Origin: Xanthostigma xanthostigma | Lineage: Eukaryota; Arthropoda; Insecta; Raphidioptera; Raphidiidae | DNA: 64,000 nucleotides | Direction of reading: 5' to 3' | NCBI GenBank assembly: GCA_963575645.1 | Contig: OY754467.1 | Span: 38,995,108-39,059,107 of the forward strand | Notes under the pieces: generated by a model | Seen by the model: the letters and a program-made list of their open reading frames with translations, nothing else | What the model was told of the DNA's origin: nothing | Database searches by the model: none | Part shown: piece by piece, positions 33,692-44,834 of the stretch | Layout of the letters: every line of letters begins with the position of its first letter | Position numbering within the stretch: position 1 is the stretch's first letter | Made by a program: the position numbers and the translations under genes

Positions 33692-34367
33692 ATCTATATG
33701 CCTAATGAAAGCTTTCAAATTGATTTTCACCCACTTCCAGACGTCTGAATAATAATTTGAAATGTTGTACACGTATTAAGAACCCATACAATGCAATGAT
33801 TTATATAAATTGATTAATTAACCGCTTGTTGAGTCCTCTGACATGGAGCCATTTTTAAATTTCTAAAAAAAAACAATTTACCTTAAAAAAGTGTGTGATT
33901 AGCTTTTTCCTCAATTTTGTCTTGACTCTCATTTTTGTTCAAACGTTACGAGGGATGGGAGAAACTCTATAACTTCTGTAATATTCTTATAAATAAAAAA
34001 AAGATACATTGGAAGTCTGTTTAAAAATTAACATGTGGTCATTTATTGAAAGTCCGGCATCTCTATCAATAGGTAAATATTGATTAAATGCTGCTTTTAG
34101 TGTTTCTACATACTAATTATTTATACAGCTGTTTTTAAAGGAATTTAGAATAAAGGTGCATATACGTAAATATGTTATGAATTTTTTTACTTGTGTAAAA
34201 ATACAAATAAAAACATTCTTTTGAAACAATTAACCATTCTACAACGCGAGACAAATTGTCTCATTTGATAAATTCTCTGAATGCGGTTTCTGAAAGGCAT
34301 TATTGGTTGAACTGCATATACAAAAAGATAATATGCTGATGAGAGTGTAATCTAGCAGTGAAGAGGG
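33692..34367. other. No gene seen
   Basis: AT-rich spacer with no partner sequence in the window. Confidence 0.35.
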
Positions 34368-34746
34368 AGATGGTGGCAGAAATGGTCAAAGAACACTGGA
34401 TGGCAGAAACGCTCTCTTTCGTGTAGTCTGAGCCCCCCCTACAAATCCGCTTGGTGAAGTAGGGGTTTAGCGCTTTGTGGTACGCCGCTGAGGTGCTTAC
34501 AGAGACTTTCATAATCCTTTCAAAAAAATAAAAAAAACATATTTTTCCTACAACTAGGAGGTCTCCCAGATGCTGTTGAGTCTTTTTCTGCCATTTCGTA
34601 GTAGAATTTTGAATTTTGCCGTTTTTTTAGCTCCTCAGCGGCGTACCGCAACGCTCTGGCCCCTACTCTACCAAACGGCTCAGACTACACGAAAGAGAGC
34701 GTTTCTGCCACCCAGTGTTCCTTGACCATTTCTGTCGCCATCCTCA
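34368..34746. repeat. Inverted pair, about 120-bp arms
   Basis: ACGCTCTCTTTCGTGTAGTC at about 34408 and its complement at about 34685 mark arms of about 85-90% identity (also GGTACGCCGCTGAGG / CCTCAGCGGCGTACC). The left arm has a 14-base insertion around CCCCCCTACAAATCC. Spacer about 130 bp. A foldback element of unknown type. Confidence 0.65.
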
Positions 34747-34774
34747 ACTATACCGCGTGCATGCTTTAATTAAC

Positions 34775-34970
34775 ATATTATTATGTAGGTACGTAACCAT
34801 GGCAACGAATAGCAAATATCATATTGAATACTAGCCATTACCCGCGTCACCTCACGCGATATCAGAAATTTTATTTTCTTTATTAAACTATATCAAATGT
34901 CAATATTTTTGAAGTTGGAATTGTCCCATCTGAATCGTCCAATTGGCTGGAATTTTTATACCCAGTTAAG
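34775..34970 (-). repeat. Dispersed repeat of 3857, right half, minus
   Basis: CCATTACCCGCGTCACCTCA and GGTACGTAACCATGGCAACG match the complement of 3995-4190. Confidence 0.6.
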
Positions 34971-35097
34971 GAGATATGGTGTTTAATTTGTTGCACTGAG
35001 AAAGACATACTGGGTAGGTATAATTATTATTTGGACAAATCTAAAAAAAAATAACATTTACTTCTACGAAGACTACTAGCACCGCTAGTGAACAAAA

Positions 35098-35355
35098 CGC
35101 TGGGTAAATGCAGAAGTATCTTAAGTCCAAAATGGCTATTTTGAGTTGTATATACCTATAAATACGTTTTTGAGCATATTTTAATGTAGATAAAATTCAT
35201 GTTTCGCCAAAATATGGTATAATAGAATCTATTATACTATATTTTGGCGAAACATGAAATTATTATGCATTTAAATATGTTAAAAAACATATCTATAGGT
35301 ATATAAAACTCAAAATAGCCATTTTGACTTAAGATATTTCTGCATTCACCCAGCG
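35098..35355. mobile_element. 258-bp hairpin MITE
   Basis: Termini CGCTGGGTAAATGCAGAAGT and ATTTCTGCATTCACCCAGCG; second pair AAAATGGCTATTTTGAG / CTCAAAATAGCCATTTT; the centre (35197-35260) is an almost perfect hairpin around ATAGAATCTAT with arms TTCATGTTTCGCC. No coding. Confidence 0.75.
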
Positions 35356-36240
35356 AAAAATAAAATATTTGGTAATGGGGCTTAAAGACTATTTTCATTG
35401 CTATTTACATAAAATTATGATTGTTCCTGAAAACTGAAAAAAAACTTCGTCAGATACAAAAGCGTTGTTCTTACTATTGTTAACAATTCTGTACATAATT
35501 ATGCAGGAATTTGAGTTAGATATGTATAATTTATATACACGTAATAAATTATTAACTATGTTATAAAATATAAACAGACACGAATTAAGTATTCAGTCAG
35601 CTGGTAGATTAACATTCCATTCTTTTGCATTTTATTATAAAAAATGTACCTATATACATCACACTATTGTTTTTCATTAGTTAAATAATAAAATGTTTAT
35701 ATTTCGTACATACCTATATACGTACTGCAACAAAATTAATATCTAGAAAACATTAGAGAAACAAGGCTTTACTGAAAACGCAACTTATTCAAGAAACCTT
35801 GAAAAGATTGCAATATTGGAAAAACTTATCTTAGATATGCTTACCTAACACTAATGTCGTGTTTGATGGAAATAAAATTAAAGTTTAAAAAAACTCATCA
35901 AAACTATAGCAATGTGAACTGAAAAGTAAAAAACGAGTGTGCTTTAGACCACACGACTGAAGTAAAACTTCTTCCTGCCATCATTTGTTATTTATTCACC
36001 CGAAAATTCACAAAATATGAACTTTAAAATGAATTTACAATTTTATTCACTTTAAACGTAGAATATTTAATGTATTGAACAAAATATTAATTTATAAAAT
36101 TGTTCAAGAACGTAATGAACGGTCTAATGTAAGAAGAAAGAAATATAAACATAAAGATAATAAAAACAATAGTAATACATTGCAATTATGTATTTAGCTC
36201 TCGTTGGATTTTAAGCGAAAAATCTTTATGAAATATTATT
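35356..36240. other. No gene seen
   Basis: AT-rich, no repeat partner or protein motif found. Confidence 0.35.
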
Positions 36241-36259
36241 TAGCTCTGCAAGTTAAGCA

Positions 36260-36325
36260 GGTTTCAAAAGCCTTAAGTCGACGAGGCGCGCCTCACACCC
36301 TCAACTAATCTAATCTAATCTAAGT
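36260..36325 (+). repeat. LINE 3' tail with (TAATC)n
   Basis: GACGAGGCGCGCCTCACACC followed by CTAATCTAATCTAATCTAA resembles the terminal repeat of lepidopteran LINEs. No coding part is left. Confidence 0.45.
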
Positions 36326-36553
36326 AGGTTTACAAAACTTTTTTTCTGTCACCCGATAGCGCCACTGGCAAGTAAAGTAAATATGTGTCATTCTATTGTT
36401 AGTACTGCTTATATTTTCGGCCACTTGATAACTTATATGTCCCTCTCAATTTCCGTTCGCCTCGCCCGATCACACTTTCCGTAAGTCTCTCGTCACGCAT
36501 TCACCAGCTCCCCAAGTCAAGCATGCGTAAAGAAGTTTTAAGTACCTACTTCA

Positions 36554-36662
36554 AAAGTAAATTTTAAATATAAAGACTTTGTTCACCAGCGATAGGAAGA
36601 TCAGGGGCACTTCCGATCGCTGTTGAACAAAATCTTTATATTAAATTTTTTTTTACTTTTTA
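36554..36662. repeat. Hairpin, about 45-bp arms
   Basis: AAATATAAAGACTTTGTTCA..CAGCGATAGGAAG faces CTTCCGATCGCTGTTGAACA..TCTTTATATT. Small loop ATCAGGGGCA. Confidence 0.65.
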
Positions 36663-36719
36663 GTTCACGTTGCAATAAAAGAGTACAATTACACGTAATT
36701 ATCGATTTCTTATCAAAAG

Positions 36720-36945
36720 CCTAAATATGAATTTTCATATCACTAGTTTTAGAAATGATGGGTTCTCCATACAAACTTATATCCCCTATTTTACTTTTCT
36801 TGACAAAAGAGGTAGCTTACGTCGTTCATCGGAATGCAGTTTATCTCTTTGCCAAATTTTATCGAAATCTGTTCAGCGGTTTAGGCTTGAAATGGTAACA
36901 GACAGAGTTACTTTGGCATTTATAATATTAGTATGGATTACTGCT
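36720..36945 (+). repeat. Lepidopteran retroelement-like 3' repeat
   Basis: AATCTGTTCAGCGGTTTAGG, ACAGACAGAGTTACTTTGGC and the terminal TTTATAATATTAGTATGGAT are in the order I know from moth and butterfly genomes. The 86-codon frame across it is a by-product. Confidence 0.6.
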
Positions 36946-36993
36946 GGGTCTCTTCAAATTGCAATACTTGCCAATAAATTGTGTTAGGCATAA

Positions 36994-37055
36994 TTGGGAT
37001 CATCATGACGCGCAGTGCAGGTATAAAACTTTCGGCCAGTGTGGTGTAATATATT
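36994..37055 (+). repeat. Single arm of the hairpin family at 7056
   Basis: ATGACGCGCAGTGCAGGTAT and CTTTCGGCCAGTGTGG match one arm of 7056-7160; the other arm is missing. Confidence 0.6.
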
Positions 37056-37577
37056 ATTTTCGGTCCAGATTACCTATCATACAAAATTTTCGAAAAATCC
37101 GCAAGAAAACGAAACTGCATAATGTACAAGTTATGATTTTAATTATACTTACTGACGTCTGTTTTTTACTGAAGTTTGTAACGAAACTTGTTTTTGTTGA
37201 GCTGTAATGCTTTAACTAAATAATGTTTCGTTAAAACTTTGAAAATCTTCATGATAATCTTCCCGGAAATAATTTGTGTATATAAATTAGCTTTAATAAT
37301 TAAGTAATCGTTTTTATTTTATTTTACAGCTGTTAACACAAAAAGGTGAGCAATATTTGATATATTTATCTATTTTTAAACTATAATCAAACTGTTGGAA
37401 CATTTCTTTATTTTTGAGACATTTTTAAGTATTTTTTTATTTGAAAAACATTTCGTTATTTGGTGTATGAGCGATAGTGAGGTGAGATAACCGACGTTTT
37501 TTTTCAAAAATTAATCAGTAATAGATATTACTATAACTAGTTATAGTTATAGATATAACTATAATTATTTTTTATAT

Positions 37578-37861
37578 CAGTGTTTTCCAAAATGGGTGTT
37601 AGCGCCCCCTGGTGGGGGTTGCTGCAGCGATCCAGGGATCGGTGATGGCCAAAGGTGCATTTGGGAGCGATGAATTCTGAGTTCAATAAATTGTTTTCAT
37701 AATTTCTAATTTCTATGTTTCTAATTTCATCTTTCTTTACATATACCTATATATTTCTGTTTAATTTCTATTAAAATAAAAAAAAAACTAATTTCCAGTG
37801 GAGCTGAGTAATATTTTTTCTGGAAAGGGGGCGGTAGGCCAAATCAGTTTGGGACCCACTG
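37578..37861. mobile_element. hAT-like MITE
   Basis: CAGTGTTTTCCAAAATGGGT at the left and, read inwards, CAGTGGGTCCCAAACTGATT at the right. The flanking 8-mers TTTTATAT and ATTTAGAT agree at 6 of 8. GCGCCCCCTGGTGGG near the left end is typical of this family. Confidence 0.7.
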
Positions 37862-37944
37862 ATTTAGATGTTAAAAAATAGATTGACGAAAAATACAGTG
37901 TAAACTCTATAGGTATAGCGAAATTTTAGAGACCGGATATTGTA

Positions 37945-38270
37945 CAATACGCGCCACGGATCTAAAAGGTTCAGAAGCTAGTCACAAACAGCGTCGCAAA
38001 GGCACATTTTAGAGCCGTTGAGACTCCCACTACCTCCCAGCTAGGCACGGAACGTGCGCTCGTCGATGATTGACCGTGATCGCTCGTTGCCTTTGTCACT
38101 TGTCGCTTTCCTGCTTTAAAGTACACTCGAGTACGCTATTGTCAAGATGTTATTGTTATTATAGTTTTGTTGAGTTGCGAGTTTGTAGTTTTTCAACAGA
38201 CTGTACAAGCGCAAGCTCGCATTCGCATCTAACTTCCGAGCCTTTTAGATTCGTGGCGCGTATTATATTG
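37945..38270. mobile_element. MITE with about 35-bp TIRs
   Basis: CAATACGCGCCACGGATCTA and the complement of TAGATTCGTGGCGCGTATTA; also AAAAGGTTCAGAAG / CTTCCGAGCCTTTT. GC-rich for this window. Confidence 0.65.
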
Positions 38271-38570
38271 TGTTATAAAGTTTTCGTTAAACGGAGAGTA
38301 AAAGAAAACAATATAATTTTACGAATTTTGATTAAATGAAAAAAATGTATTATCTTCAATCAAAATCGGTCCTACCGTTTTTTTGTTTAAACAAAAAGAC
38401 TGCAAAAAAGTATATTTTTAGGATTTTTTGAAAAATATTTCTCGATTAAATGCCTACTTATTTAATACTCAATATTGATATACTAGGAAGTTGGTAATGT
38501 GGACCACGGGGGTCGCACTTGTAGAGTCCTAATAAACGTTAACGAACGACCTCATAGCTTGTTTAAATAA

Positions 38571-38784
38571 AATATAGTTTAAAAAAAACTAAAAAACACG
38601 CTTTATATCGGACTAAAAAGTAAAAAATAATTGTTTTAAAATAAGCTTAAAAAGCGTTGGGCGCTCGATGTACGAAAATGTGGAACAAAGCGCCCCACGC
38701 TTTTTAAGCTTATTTTAAAACAATTATTTTTTACTTTTTAGTCCGATATAAAGCGTGTTTTTTAGTTTTTTTTAAACTATATTT
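38571..38784. repeat. Near-perfect palindrome, about 96-bp arms
   Basis: TATAGTTTAAAAAAAACTAA..TATATCGGACTAAAAAGTAA..GCTTAAAAAGCG and its complement, one mismatch seen, about 20-base loop. The outer block recurs as direct repeats at 19093-19215 and, with another centre, at 45145-45376. Confidence 0.8.
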
Positions 38785-39699
38785 TATTTTTCACTTTTTA
38801 GTTTGAGGATCTATAAAAGAATTTATTAATCCTGGGGGTCCTAATAAGGATAATGGGAAACTGTTATCAAATTATTGCATTGTCATCGGTCCTTGATACG
38901 TATGCAAAGTTTCAAATTAATCAGACTTCGGGAAATTGGTGAAAATTATGCTCAAAGATTCCGTTACGGACATACATACTTAGTTACAACCCAAACTAAT
39001 ATAAAGCGTATAAAAATAGTAGAGGTACAGATCTGGGGAATTTTTCCTTAGACACCCTGTAGATTTTATATCATTTATTTGATTCGATAAATACAAGTAA
39101 AATAAAACAATTATACGTTTTATTAAATTTAGTTCACTCGTGAAGTGGTCAGTGTATTATATAAGCAATGTTTATAAACACAGTACCTACGTAACAAAGT
39201 ACTAATATAAATTCAATTTCCGTTTGTACCGGAAATAACACCGTTTTGTACAATTAACTCATAAAGGAAAATTATACAATGTTTTTTGTTAGGTGCTAAT
39301 TAAAATTATGAAATAAGTATTTGAAGAATTTTTTAGCATCTGTGAAAAAAAAACAAACAAAATAAATGTATTTAAACTATACACTGTAGATTAAAAATAT
39401 TGAGCCATTTGTATAGAGGCGTGGTGACCGCATTTATCTATAATGCTACCAGTGTGTCAACTTTAATAGCAACTTTAGCTAGATCTCTAATTATGTATTT
39501 AGTCCTATGAACTATACCGTAGGAATATTTGAAATATTCAACATTACTAATTACAGGTAACTATTAATCTATTATTATAGGTGTTATGGAAAATTTACTT
39601 TTATAGAACACCTTTCTCGATAATCGTTTCATTAACTACTTTCTATAATCAATAACTTCTTAATTATATGTATTACTAACTAGTTATAGAAGCAAAGTA
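38785..39699. other. No gene seen
   Basis: AT-rich. CACCCTGTAG at about 39051 looks like a solitary end of a TACAGGGTG-type element. Confidence 0.35.
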
Positions 39700-40118
39700 T
39701 ACACTGTGATGAAATATATATTGTACACTTCCCTTTATATTAAAACGAAGAGAACGATATATGTTTCATCACGATGTGTGATATTTAACACACTCAAATC
39801 GGGATCACAAATTTTTTACGTCCCGTGTTTATATATGATTTTTTAATTTTAATAAAGGTCTTTTCATTTTTTGCACCAGAAGAATGGTAAACTTTGTATT
39901 TTTGTTTGTTTAATGAAGAACTTTTAGCTTGTTGTGCCAGATGATCGTTATCCTAATCGAGTTTTTTTTTTATAAAAAAGATAAAGCGGCTTAAAGGGCT
40001 AAATGTCCGGTTAAATATAATCTCGAGTCTTTTTTTTTGGGCCTGGCAAGCCTAGTGGTAGGGTTGAAAAATCGAGTCTGAGATAGAAGTCCCCTTACAA
40101 TTTTATATAATATATACA

Positions 40119-40231
40119 CTAGCGGCCCCGTCCGGTTTTACTCGGGTGTAAAAGAACGAATGGGGAAGGGAGAAACATGACTACACACATTCATCTTAGT
40201 TTACCGAGATGAATGTTGTGTCCAAATTTCA
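40119..40231 (-). mobile_element. Helitron A 3' fragment
   Basis: Minus strand: ends ..GGACGGGGCCGCTAG at 40119; includes TTCATCTCGGTAAACTAAGA. Broken at about 40231, where AT-rich DNA and a tRNA-like block follow. Confidence 0.7.
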
Positions 40232-40328
40232 TACTTTTTTAAATAAATAATTTTTTTTGAATTAATTAAATAAAATTAAAATAAATTTAAAGCAATGTAG
40301 AAAATAAAAAATAAAATAAAAATACTTT

Positions 40329-40400
40329 CGCCGACGTGGGGCTCGAACCCACGACCCTGATATTGACAGTCGCACGCTTTACCGATTGAGCCATCCGACA
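40329..40400 (-). tRNA. tRNA-Asp(GUC)-like sequence
   Basis: 72 nt with acceptor TGTCGGA/GTCGGCG (6 of 7 pairs, three of them G-T), D arm GCTC..AAGC, anticodon loop CTGTCAA giving GUC with U33, variable loop GGGTC, and a perfect T arm GTGGG-TTCGAGC-CCCAC. T-rich DNA downstream could terminate polymerase III. The anticodon stem has only 3 of 5 pairs, so it may be a tRNA pseudogene or SINE head rather than a working aspartate tRNA. Confidence 0.5.
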
Positions 40401-40469
40401 TTGTATACTCTCAACGCTAATATGAGTATACCTAGTACCTACATATTTAGTTAGTGCATTTCACCTGAA

Positions 40470-40660
40470 TTGAAGCTTATTTTCTATGTCACTGAACTCC
40501 TCCTAAACGGCTGGACCGATTTTGATGAAATTTTTTGTGTGTGTTTAAGGGGATTCGAGAGAATGGTTTGGATTCATAATTTGGTCCACTGGAAAATTAA
40601 TAAAAAATTAATTAATTTCCAGTGGACCAAATTGTGAATCTAAACCATTCGTCTCGTACC
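40470..40660 (+). repeat. Lepidopteran repeat ending in a hairpin
   Basis: CTAAACGGCTGGACCGATTT and TGATGAAATTTTTTGTGTG are blocks of a common dispersed repeat. 40555-40656 is a hairpin: GAATGGTTTGGATTCATAAT..GGTCCACTGGAAA versus TTTCCAGTGGACC..ATCTAAACCATTCG. Confidence 0.65.
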
Positions 40661-41552
40661 GCTGCTGAAGTAAAGGTACATACACATTACACCTCTTAAT
40701 AAGTAAATAATTAATTTGTCTTGGGTACCTAATGCTGCGAGTGCCTGTGGCGAGAAAAGGTGTTGGTTCCTTTCATCCTCTGTTTGTTTAATCCTTATTA
40801 TATTGTGTCTGGCACATGGGTTTAAAACCTTGAAGCTATTGGTGCGGGGGGTTAAAAAAAAGTAAATAATTGAAATCAACTCTCCGATCTGTGTCAAAAT
40901 AATCATATCAGGTTATAGGTAGATTTCTCCGGCTTAATATGGCAGATCAATTAAATTGTTAATAATTTATTACGCTAACAGCGCATCACAAGCAAAATAT
41001 TTGTCACATTTTCTGTTCTGTTTTGCATAATATACAAGAACACACAACTAATATGTGTTTATAGGTATTCCTCAATAACCTCGACACACCAATTAGCAAT
41101 TTAAATACTGTATTTATTTATAAAATATTACAAGTCAATGGCCGTAGACGTAGAGTGATCAAGTATGTGTAATTATAAGAATACAGTAAACACCCCGTTA
41201 GCGCTATTCATTCCAAAATTCATTATACCTACTTGAGCGCGAAGCGAATGTGAAACAGAATTAAGAGAATAAAGTACCAATACTGCACATAAGAACTGGC
41301 AAATCGGCTGTCGGATTCACAAAAATTGTTAAACGCATCCTGCTTGAAAATGCCTTCTATAGTACCTCGGAACATCTAGAACATAATTTCTAATTTTTTT
41401 AATGATTGTACTTATTATTTTTTGACGAACCTTCCTACTATTGTAGCTCTTTTTAAGGTTAAATATATTATTATTATTTTATACTAAACATTTAAAAGTT
41501 TTTCCTGCGTGGGTTACTTTTTTGGAGATATTTCATATTTTCATTTATTTTT
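40661..41552. other. No gene recognised
   Basis: Includes an 88-codon minus frame (40640-40906) with no recognisable features that overlaps the hairpin; not called. Confidence 0.35.
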
Positions 41553-41780
41553 TCAAGCATTTTGAATAACATTTTCACATTTTTTGTCTGCCTCTTTCAC
41601 CATAGCTCTTAAATCCCTAATTAGATTTGGTACAAATATACAAAGCTTCTCAACCGAGGACACAATTGTATCTACTGTGGACATAAGAAAATAAGATTCC
41701 AATCCCGTCATGAATACGATTTTTTCATACAGAGGGCCAGCGCTAGTTTTTGCCACCCTGTACAAAGTGAGCGTTGACAT
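41553..41780 (-). CDS. Possible 75-aa ORF, unknown
   Basis: Not recognised. Composition is unusually protein-like for this window: MSTLTLYRVAKTSAGPLYEK at the start, then mixed residues and an amphipathic, charged C-terminal helix ending VKEADKKCENVIQNA. AATAAA follows soon after the stop. However, CAGGGTGGCAAAAACTAGC in the first codons is preceded by TA and looks like the terminus of a TACAGGGTG-type transposon, so the frame may lie across an element end. It could be a transposon-encoded accessory frame, an exon, or chance. Confidence 0.25.
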   Translation of the reverse strand: MSTLTLYRVAKTSAGPLYEKIVFMTGLESYFLMSTVDTIVSSVEKLCIFVPNLIRDLRAMVKEADKKCENVIQNA

Positions 41781-42299
41781 TTTCTATTCGCCGCCAAAAA
41801 AAATATAGCGCGTTCTACCAATTAACCAAACAAACAAACTCTTCAGCTATATTTATTAGTATGTATACCTATATAGTATATATAGGCAATCTGCCTACCG
41901 GCCCCGGCGGGCCCCGGTCTACCGGGAAAACTCCACAAATCCCCGTGCGCTTCTCAACTCAAAAGATGCCTTCATATACCAAATTTCTATAGTGAAACAT
42001 CGGTTAAGAATAGTATTTTGGCGAGGGATTACTGTATGTAATTAGAAAATGTAAATATGATAGAGTTGCATACTAAGAAAGCTACTATACTGTTATTATA
42101 ATAATTATGACAATTAATATGCAATATTAGCGATGCCTAATTTATAATACATAATTGAAATGCAAACAAGTCATTGCGTCGTGGCCGTGAAATGAAATTA
42201 ATCGGTTACAGTTTGACGTTGTAAATTTTTTTTTCTAAAAGATTGAAACATCTCCTCGATAATTCTGTAGCCCCAAGACGAAAATTCTTTATCAATTTT
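41781..42299. other. No gene; short GC-rich palindrome
   Basis: CCGGCCCCGGCGGGCCCCGG at about 41899 is a GC-rich self-complementary patch in AT-rich DNA, perhaps a transposon terminus. Confidence 0.4.
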
Positions 42300-42490
42300 T
42301 TACCCGACTGCGGTGAAGCCAAAAGGAAGGGTTATGAGTTTTTGCAGTCTATGTATGTTTGTATTTACCGATGTTTCACCGTAGCGCCTAAACTATTCAT
42401 CCGATTTTGATAAATAAGGTGTCATTCGATTCGTTATTATGGCCCGGACGCCCGGGTAACATACGCTACATTTATTTTTGAATTTTGGTC
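42300..42490 (+). repeat. Lepidopteran 'ACCCGACTGCG' repeat
   Basis: TTTTACCCGACTGCGGTGAA, AAGGAAGGGTTATGAGTTTT, GTCTATGTATGTTTGTAT and CACCGTAGCGCC are blocks of a familiar dispersed repeat. Confidence 0.6.
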
Positions 42491-42873
42491 TCAGGGGTGA
42501 GCAATTTGAAAACAAATAAAAAATAAGTTAAAAAAATTTAAATAAAAAATAAGTAAAACTAAAACTAGACTACTGAAAAGTATTAAACAAGAAAATATTC
42601 TCATCTGAGGATATAGCCTTTAGTTTATTTTATCTCTAAAGGTATTATTTTACTAAATGAGCGTCATAAACAAGTAAAATTATTCCTTATAGACGTACGC
42701 TAACTAAGTATATTCGCTGATATTAATACGAGCGAATCCGCAAATAAAGATTGGAATTGTATAATTAAAAATACTAGTGTGCGAATTTCGACTTTGAACG
42801 TTATTGAGGTTCTTTTGTCATTATATGGATTTCTCCTGAATCGATTTCACCTGTGTTAATTCGTACACATTAA

Positions 42874-43014
42874 GCAGCCAGAGAACGAACACGAAACCGT
42901 CACGTCTTGTGCAGTAGCTCACCGTCTTGTGCAGTAGCTTAAAAACCGATACAAACAATTTCGTTTTAGCTACTGCGCAAGACGGAGACTGTTTCGTGTC
43001 CGTTCTCTGGCTGC
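42874..43014. mobile_element. TA-flanked hairpin MITE, copy 2
   Basis: AGCAGCCAGAGAACGAACAC and its complement. Includes a tandem CGTCTTGTGCAGTAGCT and the shared inner block TTCGTTTTAGCTACTGCG. It lies beside the 'AACACACTCAAATCGG' repeat. Confidence 0.75.
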
Positions 43015-43655
43015 TAAGAGCATACGATGAAACATATATTGTGTACTTCCTTTCATTAAAACGAAGAGAACGAAGTATGGTTTATCACAATGTGTGCAAA
43101 TTAACACACTCAAATCGGTATCACACTATTTTTTCCTTCCCTTATTTATATATACCTAGATAAATTCTAGCAATTATTAAATAGAAAAATCATATCTCAT
43201 TTCGGAATAATCACAATATCATTACAACTATTTTTTTCTTTTTTACAATTTTTGCATAATTTATGCATATCTAATACGCTCAAATTAATTGGTATTCATC
43301 TACTATCACGCTCGATAAATTTCATCCTTGATGTCAGTTACGAAAATCTTTGTTGTGTCACTTTTAAGGAGACTGTTTATCAGCTGTTCAATATGCCCCC
43401 TTATTCACTCGCATATCTCTATTTATTCAAAAAAACAATTAGCTTTCCTATGAAAAATCTTATCCCTATATCTGAAATCTCGCTGAGCTTATCTGTAGCT
43501 AAAAATTTATTGGTTTTTAGGCTATGGACACTTTTTCTTCGTGATCTTTAAACTATAAAACAGCGGTCAGTAACCCGCGGCCCGTGACTGTTTTATAAAT
43601 AAAACTCTTATATACCTTCCTACATAAATAAATAATAATTAAATTAATTTTCACA

Positions 43656-44054
43656 AATCCTTTTTCTTGTGATGTTGAGGATGTACCTCATTTACAAATG
43701 AACGAGATTGATCTCCAAACTAATTATACTCTCAAAAACTCTTTCTTTGAAATCAAAGACTTGTTGAATTTTATGCCAGTTTGCCATCTAATTTTGACGA
43801 ATTGAAAAGGTTTGCTCTGCAATTAATTACAATTTTTTGATAGTACTTACTTATGCGAACAAACCTTTTCGATTCTTAATTACAGAAAAAATAAATATGC
43901 TTCTCGTCTTACAAATGAGCATTTGAGAACTATTCTACAAATTGCAACTACAAACCTGGAAGCTAACATACAACAAATTAGCCACTCAAATACAGCCTCA
44001 AACATCACACTAATTTTTGTAAAAGAACAGTTCCATTTTGATGTTCTCAGTTAA
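43656..44054 (+). pseudogene. hAT transposase C-terminal (dimerisation) region
   Basis: Reads LQMNEIDLQTNYTLKNSFFE, then after frameshifts FDELKRFALQL and DSTYLCEQTFSILNYRKNKY with SRLTNEHLRTILQIATTNLE and a stop at 44054. STYLCEQTFS-x-x-N-x-x-K-x-K..SRLT-x-EHL is the signature of the C-terminal dimerisation region in vertebrate- and insect-type hAT transposases and domesticated relatives. At least two frame changes and one stop show it is dead; the catalytic D/D/E parts upstream are absent. Confidence 0.9.
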
Positions 44055-44111
44055 ATTTTTAATATAGAATTCAAATAAAACGTTTTCGAATTTTTAATAT
44101 CACAAATACCT

Positions 44112-44405
44112 ATTATTAAATAAATAAAATTATCGACCAATTTTTCAGACAATATATTAACAAAAAATATAATTAATACATTAACGTTTCGATCCGGATT
44201 TGGACCTTCTTCAGAACTGATCTAAAAAATATAAAAAATAATTAATATTTAATTTCTAATACGCTTTAATATTAATATTAATTATTTTTTATATTTTTTA
44301 GATCAGTTCTGAAGAAGGTCCAAATCTGAATCGAAACGTTAATGTATTAATTATATGTTTATATTGTCTGAAAAATTGGATGATAATTTTATTTATTGAA
44401 GAGTT
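44112..44405. repeat. Foldback with hammerhead-like core, inside the hAT
   Basis: Arms AATAAATAAAATTATCGACC..CAGACAATATATTAAC on the left and complement on the right. On each strand reading inward-out: CTGAAGA, then GGTCC-AAATCC-GGATC, then GAAAC (minus 44214-44186; plus 44309-44336 with one stem mismatch). CUGANGA..stem..GAAA is the conserved core of hammerhead ribozymes, known in Penelope-like elements. Stem III partners are not adjacent, so activity is unproven. Confidence 0.6.
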
Positions 44406-44834
44406 CTAATCAGACGTTAATCAAAGATTTGACCTATTATTAAAATTATGAACAAGTGCGGCCCGCCTTTATTTCAATTTGCCACTATGTGGCCATTGCT
44501 TGCTTAAAGGTTGCCGACCGCTGCTAATAAAACCATTCAATTTAACCGAGAACCAAATTCCATCAGGTTTGTGCGAAAGAATTTTTTACAATTTGAGTGA
44601 GCAGTCACCTTAAAGTGCAGAAATATCAATGTTTCCGTGATTAATTAAAAGTGTACCTGGAAATTTACACACGTTCAACGCTTACCTTAGTATATCATAC
44701 ATCACTACGCGGTGACATTGTTTATTAAAGTTTGTAGATAACATGGCCCTATCAATAAGAATAATTACTTATAAGATATTGTTCTGAACCAAACCGTTAG
44801 GAGCGCCAGTGGTATTATACAGTGCATACTGTAA

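Larger units (their letters stand above)
43561..44523 (+). mobile_element. hAT element with broken transposase
   Basis: CAGCGGTCAGTAACCCGCGG at the left and, inwards from the right, CAGCGGTCGGCAACCTTTAA. The flanking 8-mers CTATAAAA and CTAATAAA agree at 6 of 8. It carries the transposase C-terminus (next entry) and a later foldback insertion (44112-44405). Much of the 5' coding region is deleted. Confidence 0.85.

Noticed and set aside
35098-35355. microRNA precursor
   Set aside because: The hairpin is far longer than a pre-miRNA and continues to the termini of a MITE; without small-RNA data the transposon reading is simpler.
43252-43551. 99-codon plus-strand frame
   Set aside because: Low-information, hydrophobic translation of AT-rich DNA upstream of a hAT; no family resemblance or splice/start support.
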